Source: an uncultured Bacilli bacterium (GTDB lineage Bacteria; Bacillota_I; Bacilli_A; RF39; UBA660). From it: a DNA stretch of 39,056 nucleotides. The first letter of the stretch is position 1. Each line of letters starts with the position of its first letter. The stretch spans positions 1 through 39,056 of the forward strand of contig CANQFF010000002.1 in assembly GCA_947598345.1 (NCBI GenBank), read 5' to 3'. This document shows positions 34,081 through 39,056 of the stretch, one piece after another. The notes below the pieces were generated by a model that saw nothing but the letters and a program-made list of their open reading frames with translations, ran no database searches and was not told the origin of the DNA. Both the position numbers and the translations under genes were made by a program.

Positions 34081-34966
34081 TGATTTATTAAAAGATTGTG
34101 ATATAAGAGCAATAGGATATGAAAAAAAAGGTAATGTAATATTAGCTGACACTAACATAGGTAAACTAGCAATTAAAAAAAATAGAAATAAAGATTATAT
34201 ATTTAATTATCTGAAAACTAGAAACTTTAATTACTATCCTGAAATAATAAGTAATGAGCAATATGTGGTTTCTAAATATGTTGATGATATAGATATACCT
34301 GAGGAACAAAAAATAGAAGATTTAATTGATTTAGTTTCTCTTTTACACAGTAAAACAACACATTATAAAGAAACTAGTGAAGATGAGTATAAAAGAATAT
34401 ATGAAGATTTATCAAATAATTTTGAATACTTATACGAATATTATACGGATATAATATCTATAATAGATGATAAAGTTTTTATGAGTCCAAGTGAATATCT
34501 TTTAGCTAGAAATATTAGTTTTATATTTAAATCAATAGAATTAGGTAGAAATTATATTGAAAGATGGCTTGATGAGATTAATGGATTAACGAAGATGAGA
34601 CTAACAATAGTACATAACAATCTTGATTTGTCTCATTATATAAAAAATAATAAGGATTTTTTGATAAGTTGGGATAAAGCAAAAGTAGATATACCTATAT
34701 TTGATTTATACAATTTATATAATAATCATTTTATGGATTTTGATTTTTTTGAACTTTTAAAAAGATATGAGAAAGTTTATCCTTTAAAAAAATACGAATT
34801 AGGTTTATTATTTATACTAATTACTATGCCAGGAAAAATAGAATTTAACGATAGTGAATTTAATATGTGTATTAAAATAAGTAACGAAATAGATAAACTT
34901 TATAAAAGTAATTCTATTATAGAAGAATATCAAAAATTTTCTAAAGTAAGAGTTGACGAAAGTTGA
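34067..34966 (+). CDS. ysxE: YsxE/CotS-family kinase-fold spore coat protein
   Basis: 299 aa with the aminoglycoside-phosphotransferase/CotS fold, the family of spore coat proteins CotS, YutH and YsxE. The N-lobe has NVILADTNIGKLAIKKN, whose Lys-Lys aligns with the ATP-binding lysine. The C-lobe segment TIVHNNLDLSHYIKNNKDFLISWDKAK aligns with the catalytic HGD...N and DFE motifs of active kinases. Here the HGD is HNN, so the catalytic Asp is gone, and the metal-binding motif is SWD. A pseudokinase with a structural coat role is likely. The start lies inside the spoVID-like gene (14-nt overlap); in Bacillus spoVID and ysxE are also adjacent. Antibiotic resistance is unlikely. Confidence 0.7.
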   Translation: MKEISDLLKDCDIRAIGYEKKGNVILADTNIGKLAIKKNRNKDYIFNYLKTRNFNYYPEIISNEQYVVSKYVDDIDIPEEQKIEDLIDLVSLLHSKTTHYKETSEDEYKRIYEDLSNNFEYLYEYYTDIISIIDDKVFMSPSEYLLARNISFIFKSIELGRNYIERWLDEINGLTKMRLTIVHNNLDLSHYIKNNKDFLISWDKAKVDIPIFDLYNLYNNHFMDFDFFELLKRYEKVYPLKKYELGLLFILITMPGKIEFNDSEFNMCIKISNEIDKLYKSNSIIEEYQKFSKVRVDES

Positions 34967-34969
34967 TTC

Positions 34970-35003
34970 TTTTTATAAATATTGGAAAATATATTTATAA
35001 AAA
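34970..35003 (+). repeat. A/T-only perfect inverted repeat
   Basis: TTTTTATAAATAT (34970-34982) and ATATTTATAAAAA (34991-35003) are perfectly complementary over 13 bp with an 8-nt loop. It lies just after the ysxE-like stop. There is no long T run after it, so it is a weak terminator at best; it may be a bidirectional or protein-binding site. Confidence 0.6.
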
Positions 35004-35040
35004 TCGTCTTATCTGTTATACTTAATACAAGGTGGTGTGT

Positions 35041-36120
35041 ATGAAAAAGAAAAGAAAATTAAATAAAAAAGGTAAAAGACTATTGTTTTTTTTAATATTT
35101 TTATTAGTAATTGGTGTAGTGATATTTGTATATATCAATATAAAACCTGATACCGGAAAAGGATCAAATAAGGATGCTATTAAGAAAGAAGAAAAAAAAG
35201 AAGAGAAAAAAGAGGTAACATTAGAAAAACCAAAAATAATAGATATAGATTCTAATAGTAGACCATATGCAGTTATGATTAATAATATTTCAACTGTGTG
35301 GGGATATCAAAGCGGTTTGCAAGACGCATATTTAGTATATGAAATGATAGTAGAAGGCGGTTATACTAGATTAATGGCTTTATATAAAGATAAAAATTTA
35401 GATAGAATTGGATCTGTTAGATCATCTAGGCATTATTTTTTAGATTATGCACTTGAAAATGATGCAATTTATGTTCATTTTGGATGGAGTCCACAAGCTC
35501 AAAGTGATATTCAAACTTTAGGTGTCGATAATATTAATTTTATGAGTTATACTGGATATACACGAGATAGAACATTAGGTCTTGCTTTAGAACATACGGC
35601 ATTTACAACAACTGATGATATAATGAAAGGTGCGGATTATTATGGCTATAGAAAAACTACAGATGAAAAATCTTTGTTAGACTATAGTGTAAAATCTTTA
35701 GCGTTATCTAATTTAGATGGTGCTAAACCTGCAAATAAAATAAATATTGTATTCTCATCAAGTAGATCTACATCTTTTGAATATGATAGTGTTAATAAAG
35801 TATATAAAAGATTTCAAAACACTTATATACATAAAGACTATGTTACTGGTAGCCAGTACACTGCTAAAAATATAATAACATATCAAATATCAAATAGTAC
35901 AATTAGTGGTGATGATAAAGGTAGGCAAACTCTCGAAAACATAGGAAAGGGTACTGGTTTTTATATATCTGAAGGATATGCAGTTCCTATAACTTGGGAA
36001 AAATCATCTAGATCAAGTAAAACAATATATAAATATAATGATGGAACTATTATAAAGGTAAATGATGGAAATACCTATATCGAAATTCAACCTAGTGGAC
36101 AACTTTTAACTATTGAATAA
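35041..36120 (+). CDS. DUF3048 (YerB-like) membrane-anchored extracellular protein
   Basis: 359 aa. A basic N-terminus and one membrane helix (RLLFFLIFLLVIGVVIFVYI, about residues 13-33) place the rest outside the cell, after a Lys/Glu-rich linker. The DUF3048 N-terminal domain is recognised by SRPYAVMINN, YEMIVEGGYTRLMALYKD, RIGSVRSSRHYFLDYALENDAIYVHFG and the C-terminal part by NIVFSSSRSTSFEYD and GTGFYISEGYAVPITWEK. This is the family of Bacillus YerB, whose biochemical role is not established. Unlike YerB there is no lipobox cysteine, so it is a signal-anchor protein. ATG 35041 is chosen over the GTG codons at 35032 and 35035 because AAGGTGG (35029-35035) serves it. It is followed by a terminator. 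Confidence 0.82.
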   Translation: MKKKRKLNKKGKRLLFFLIFLLVIGVVIFVYINIKPDTGKGSNKDAIKKEEKKEEKKEVTLEKPKIIDIDSNSRPYAVMINNISTVWGYQSGLQDAYLVYEMIVEGGYTRLMALYKDKNLDRIGSVRSSRHYFLDYALENDAIYVHFGWSPQAQSDIQTLGVDNINFMSYTGYTRDRTLGLALEHTAFTTTDDIMKGADYYGYRKTTDEKSLLDYSVKSLALSNLDGAKPANKINIVFSSSRSTSFEYDSVNKVYKRFQNTYIHKDYVTGSQYTAKNIITYQISNSTISGDDKGRQTLENIGKGTGFYISEGYAVPITWEKSSRSSKTIYKYNDGTIIKVNDGNTYIEIQPSGQLLTIE

Positions 36121-36150
36121 GCCTTTATTTTAAAGGATTATTCAATTTTA
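36112..36150 (+). terminator. Terminator spanning the DUF3048 stop codon
   Basis: ATTGAATAA (36112-36120, including the TAA stop) pairs with TTATTCAAT (36138-36146). An inner CCTTT/AAAGG stem lies at 36122-36136, and TTTA follows. Confidence 0.65.
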
Positions 36151-36194
36151 TCGAAAAAATAGTTATAAAAGACATTATAATTTTTTAAAAAGTA

Positions 36195-36203
36195 TGATAT
36201 AAT
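36195..36203 (+). promoter_or_regulatory. Extended -10 promoter of the HD-domain gene
   Basis: TG-A-TATAAT at 36195-36203, 29 nt before the ATG. No -35 match is visible. Confidence 0.5.
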
Positions 36204-36232
36204 GTAGTAGTACTTGAGGTGAATATTAAGGT

Positions 36233-36745
36233 ATGACGAAATACACAAAAGATGAAGAATACCTGTTAATTATAAATAATATATTAAAAAACGAAGAATT
36301 TAAGAAAATGGCAAATATTAAGCATCATAATACAACTAGATTAGATCATTCTCTTAAAGTTTCATATTATTCATATATAATAGCAAAATCTTTAAAATTA
36401 GATTATAAGGATGTTGCTAGGGGTGGTCTTCTACATGATTTCTATATTGAGGAAATAAGTGATTGTGATAAGATAAAGGATAAAATAGCATTATTTACGA
36501 TAAAACATCCTAATAATGCATTACAGAATGCTTCAAATTATTTTGAATTATCAGAAAAAGAAGAGAATATTATCAAATCACATATGTTCCCTGTAGATTA
36601 TAAAATTCCAAAATATGCGGAAAGCTGGATTGTTAGTTTAGTTGATAAAGTATTAAGTGTAGGTGAAGTGTCAAAAAAATTCGGCTATAAATTAACTTAT
36701 ATTTTAAATCTTTATTTACTTTTTATACTAAATATAATAAAATAG
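36233..36745 (+). CDS. Small HD-domain phosphohydrolase-like protein
   Basis: 170 aa, cytoplasmic. Metal-binding residues of the HD superfamily are visible: His39 in TTRLDHSLKVS, the His68-Asp69 doublet in GGLLHDFY, and a later Asp in SLVDKVLS near residue 137. A His at 88-89 (IKHP) and SHMFP near 118 are further candidates. This is the pattern of small metal-dependent phosphohydrolases; the substrate (nucleotide or cyclic nucleotide) cannot be told. The C-terminus ends in a hydrophobic segment (LTYILNLYLLFILNII) that could pack on a membrane. GAGGTG lies 11 nt from the ATG, a long spacing, so initiation may be weak. A tRNA gene follows 24 nt after the stop. Confidence 0.75.
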   Translation: MTKYTKDEEYLLIINNILKNEEFKKMANIKHHNTTRLDHSLKVSYYSYIIAKSLKLDYKDVARGGLLHDFYIEEISDCDKIKDKIALFTIKHPNNALQNASNYFELSEKEENIIKSHMFPVDYKIPKYAESWIVSLVDKVLSVGEVSKKFGYKLTYILNLYLLFILNIIK

Positions 36746-36769
36746 ACTTACATATGTAGGTCTTTACTT

Positions 36770-36846
36770 GTATCCGTAGCTCAGTAGGATAGAGCGATTG
36801 CCTCCTAAGCAATAGGTCGTTGGTTCGATTCCAATCGGGTACACCA
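36770..36846 (+). tRNA. tRNA-Arg (anticodon CCU)
   Basis: A complete 77-nt cloverleaf with CCA encoded. The acceptor stem GTATCCG pairs with CGGGTAC, the anticodon loop is CTCCTAA between ATTGC and GCAAT stems (anticodon CCT), and the T loop is GGTTCGATTCC. It reads AGG arginine codons, which are uncommon in this AT-rich genome next to AGA. A terminator follows. Confidence 0.95.
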
Positions 36847-36856
36847 GATAAATACT

Positions 36857-36884
36857 AAACTCGGACTTTTTAGTTCGAGTTTTA
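36857..36884 (+). terminator. Rho-independent terminator after tRNA-Arg
   Basis: AAACTCGGACT (36857-36867) pairs with AGTTCGAGTTT (36872-36882), with one G-T pair, followed by TTT. Confidence 0.8.
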
Positions 36885-36975
36885 AAATGTTTTAAGCAAG
36901 TTATGAAAAATACTTTCAAAATTAAAAAGAAATATTTTATGTGTAAAATATGGTGAGTACAGGTAGCTGATGATG

Positions 36976-37004
36976 TTTAAATATTTAAAATTTTATGGTA
37001 CAAT
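36976..37004 (+). promoter_or_regulatory. Promoter of the COG2426-type gene and recG
   Basis: TTTAAA (36976-36981), 17-bp spacer, TACAAT (36999-37004) with TG at 36996-36997 (extended -10). A 40-nt AT-rich leader leads to AGGAGGAG. Confidence 0.55.
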
Positions 37005-37053
37005 ATTTTTAGAGAAATAATATATTATTAGATATTATATAGGAGGAGTTAAT

Positions 37054-37572
37054 ATGGTTGATAAAATAGTAAAAAGTTTGATAGGTATCACGGGTTCATT
37101 TATATCAATACCATTTATGAAAGAATTAGTAGTTTTTTTTATATCGTTATGTCCTATACTTGAATTAAGAGGTGGTTTAATAGCTGCAGCATTATTTGAT
37201 ATGGATCCAGTTATAAGTTATATTATTTGTATTATTGGAAATATTATACCAATACCTTTTATATTATGGCTTATAAATAAGATTTTGAATAGAATGAGAA
37301 CTAGTGAAATTAAAAAAATAAAATCAGTGGCTTTATGGTTGGATAAAAAAGTTGATAAACATAAAAGCCAAATAGAAAAATTAGGATATTGGGGACTAGT
37401 ATTATTTGTTGGAATACCACTTCCTGGAACTGGGGCATGGACTGGTTGCTTAATAGCAAGTGTATTAGAAATGGATAAGAAAAAATCATTTTTTGCAGCA
37501 TTAGCGGGTGTAATTATGGCATCTATAATAATGATGATTATATCATTTGGTCTTTTATCTAAAATAATATAG
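37054..37572 (+). CDS. Small integral membrane protein, 'Sm_multidrug_ex' / COG2426 family
   Basis: 172 aa with about four to five membrane segments. Family blocks are VFFISLCPILELRGGLIAAALF near the N-terminus, the IIGNIIPIPFILWLI helix, and LFVGIPLPGTGAWTGCLIASVLEM with the conserved PLPGTGAWTG re-entrant-like motif. These resemble DedA-type transporters at motif level. The family name refers to small multidrug export, but evidence for drug export is thin, so I do not claim it. AGGAGGAG (37041-37048) precedes the ATG. recG begins 9 nt after its stop and is probably co-transcribed. Confidence 0.8.
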   Translation: MVDKIVKSLIGITGSFISIPFMKELVVFFISLCPILELRGGLIAAALFDMDPVISYIICIIGNIIPIPFILWLINKILNRMRTSEIKKIKSVALWLDKKVDKHKSQIEKLGYWGLVLFVGIPLPGTGAWTGCLIASVLEMDKKKSFFAALAGVIMASIIMMIISFGLLSKII

Positions 37573-37581
37573 GTGATCAAG

Positions 37582-39056
37582 ATGAATATTGGTAGTTTGA
37601 AGGGGGTAGGCCCTAAGACAGAAAAAATATTTAATAATTATGGCATAAAAACTACAGATGATTTGATGTGCTATTACCCTTTTAGGTATGATGTAATTGC
37701 AAGAAGTAACATTAGTAATCTTATTCAAGATGATAAAATAATAATAGATGGATTAGTAGAAAGTAAGCCAAATGTATTCTTTTTTAACAAAAAGATGAAT
37801 AAAATGTCTTTTAAAATAAATATAGGAACTCATTTATTAAATGTAATTATTTTTAATAGAGCTTTTTTAAAAAGTAAATTAGATATCAACACTAAAATAA
37901 TTGTGATTGGTAAATATGATAAAATGAAAAATACTATAGTTGCTAGTGATATTAGATTTGGAATTTTACCAGAAATACCAATAATAGAGCCTATTTATCA
38001 TCAAATTGGTGGTATAACTAGTAATCAAATTAGAAATTATATAAATAATATTGATGATTTTGATGTAGTGGAATATGTTCCAGATTATTTAAAAAATAAG
38101 TATAAACTTATAGACAAAAAAAGTGCAATGACTATAATTCATAATCCTAGAAAAGAATTAGATTTAAAAAGAAGTATGGCGTATTTAAAATATGAGGAAT
38201 TATTTTTATTTATGTTAAGAATGAATAGTTTAAGATTGAATAAAAAAAATAAAATAGGATTAAAAAGAGATGTAGATAAAAATTTAGTAAATGATTTTAT
38301 AAGCAAATTACCGTTTCAACTTACAAATGATCAAAAAATAAGCATAGATGAAATATTCAATGATCTAAATAGTGATAAAAGAATGAATAGACTTATTCAA
38401 GGCGATGTTGGAAGTGGTAAAACTATTGTTGCAATAATAGCTTTATACATAAATTATTTAAGTGGATATCAAGGAGCTTTGATGGCACCTACAGAAGTTT
38501 TAGCTTACCAGCATTTATCCAATTTAAAGAAATTATTTAATGGTTTTAATATTAATATAGAAATACTATCAGGTAGTTTAAAACAAAAAGATAAAAAAGA
38601 TATATATAAAAGATTACAAAATAAAGAAATAGATATAATAATAGGTACTCATGCATTATTTAGTGAAGATGTAGTTTATAATAATTTAGGATTAGTTATA
38701 ACAGATGAGCAACATCGTTTTGGTGTTAATCAAAGAAGTAATTTAAAAAATAAGGGAATAACTCCTGATATACTTTATTTAAGTGCAACACCAATACCAA
38801 GAACTTATGCTCTTACTATTTATGGAGATATGGATGTATCTAGTATTAAGACTATGCCTAGTGGAAGAAAAGATGTTATTACTTATTTAAAGAAAAATAA
38901 AGATATCAAAGATGTATTAGAGTTAATGTATCAAGAGATTAGGTGCAAACATCAGATATATGTAATCGCGCCACTTATCGAAGAATCTGATAAGATAGAT
39001 TTAGAAAATGTAAATAAACTTGAAGAGAAAATGACAAGTGCATTTGGTAAAGTGTG
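37582..39056 (+). CDS. recG: ATP-dependent DNA helicase RecG (5' part, cut by window end)
   Basis: The first 491 residues of RecG, which remodels stalled replication forks and branch-migrates Holliday junctions. The N-terminal helix-hairpin part is MNIGSLKGVGPKTEKIFNNYG, followed by CYYPFRYDV and the wedge (OB) domain. The helicase core has Walker A GDVGSGKT (274-281), the MAPTEVLAYQH motif Ia block, the DEQH box (375-378) in DEQHRFGVNQR, and motif III LSATPIPRT. The reading frame is open to the last base, and the usual ~680-aa length means about 190 residues lie beyond the window. AGGTGAT overlapping the previous stop codon is the Shine-Dalgarno sequence. Confidence 0.95.
   Translation, partial: MNIGSLKGVGPKTEKIFNNYGIKTTDDLMCYYPFRYDVIARSNISNLIQDDKIIIDGLVESKPNVFFFNKKMNKMSFKINIGTHLLNVIIFNRAFLKSKLDINTKIIVIGKYDKMKNTIVASDIRFGILPEIPIIEPIYHQIGGITSNQIRNYINNIDDFDVVEYVPDYLKNKYKLIDKKSAMTIIHNPRKELDLKRSMAYLKYEELFLFMLRMNSLRLNKKNKIGLKRDVDKNLVNDFISKLPFQLTNDQKISIDEIFNDLNSDKRMNRLIQGDVGSGKTIVAIIALYINYLSGYQGALMAPTEVLAYQHLSNLKKLFNGFNINIEILSGSLKQKDKKDIYKRLQNKEIDIIIGTHALFSEDVVYNNLGLVITDEQHRFGVNQRSNLKNKGITPDILYLSATPIPRTYALTIYGDMDVSSIKTMPSGRKDVITYLKKNKDIKDVLELMYQEIRCKHQIYVIAPLIEESDKIDLENVNKLEEKMTSAFGKV

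Noticed and set aside
34067..34966. Aminoglycoside phosphotransferase (resistance gene)
   Set aside because: The fold is shared, but the catalytic HGD is HNN and the neighbour is a SpoVID-like gene, which points to a spore coat protein.
36147..36154. Third Spo0A box (TTATCGAA) before the HD-domain gene
   Set aside because: It has A instead of G at a core position; similar TATCGAA-like words occur inside coding regions.
37054..37572. Multidrug efflux pump
   Set aside because: The family label suggests it, but nothing in the sequence or context supports drug export.
1..39056. A DGR reverse transcriptase or template repeat inside the window
   Set aside because: No protein with RT motifs (such as YMDD-like) is encoded, and the framework words of the variable region were not found a second time.
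1..39056. CRISPR array, insertion sequence or prophage
   Set aside because: No regularly spaced direct repeats, transposase, integrase or phage genes were seen.

Overview
The window comes from a very AT-rich, low-GC Gram-positive genome. Every gene is on the + strand and intergenic gaps are short. A Spo0A / SpoIIGA / sigma-E set and a SpoVID/YsxE-like pair indicate a spore former. A sortase-type cell-wall adhesin and peptidoglycan genes indicate a walled cell. Pyruvate:ferredoxin oxidoreductase indicates anaerobic fermentation. DnaB/DnaI initiation proteins, a T-box leuS leader and the tRNA fit Bacillota. My best guess is an uncultured gut-type member of class Bacilli (Erysipelotrichales/RF39 neighbourhood); this is inference from gene content, not a database match.

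Layout. 1-182: AT-rich DNA with two terminator-like hairpins and no gene. 231-3139: a lipid operon of two PlsC-type acyltransferases flanking an AMP-forming acyl ligase, with overlapping reading frames. 3220-5765: a DHH phosphoesterase, then a type IV prepilin-like protein whose C-terminal C-type-lectin/FGE-like domain ends in a segment that looks like the variable region of a diversity-generating retroelement (DGR). 5910-9326: phosphoglycerate kinase, a YbhN/MprF-like membrane protein and a GT4 glycolipid-type glycosyltransferase. 9465-15209: spo0A (with a consensus 0A box upstream), PFOR, then spoIIGA-sigE. 15255-17964: a two-gene operon best read as MurL plus a MurD2-type ligase, the alternative route that adds L-Glu to the peptidoglycan precursor and then epimerises it. 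18120-20579: a large thioester/SpaA-repeat sortase adhesin with a second consensus 0A box upstream. 20636-22818: dnaB-dnaI. 22913-25291: a GH31 family protein with substituted catalytic positions. 25269-28294: promoter, Leu T-box, an unknown small membrane protein and leuS. 28410-31378: lon and an unknown gene. 31445-33220: a HerA-like ATPase. 33313-34966: SpoVID-like and YsxE/CotS-like spore coat genes behind a possible sigma-E promoter. 35041-39056: a DUF3048 protein, an HD-domain protein, tRNA-Arg(CCU), a COG2426-type membrane protein and the 5' part of recG.

The points most worth a second look are: the DGR-like variable pilin with no reverse transcriptase or template repeat nearby; the MurL-MurD2 pair beside sigE; the two only perfect TTGTCGAA sites I found in the window, both intergenic and upstream of spo0A and the adhesin; the GH31 protein that seems to have lost its acid/base residue; and the LeuRS with a changed editing-site motif. 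Many promoters are easy to see (-35, 17-bp spacer, TATAAT, short leader). Several sit directly against or inside the terminator of the preceding gene.
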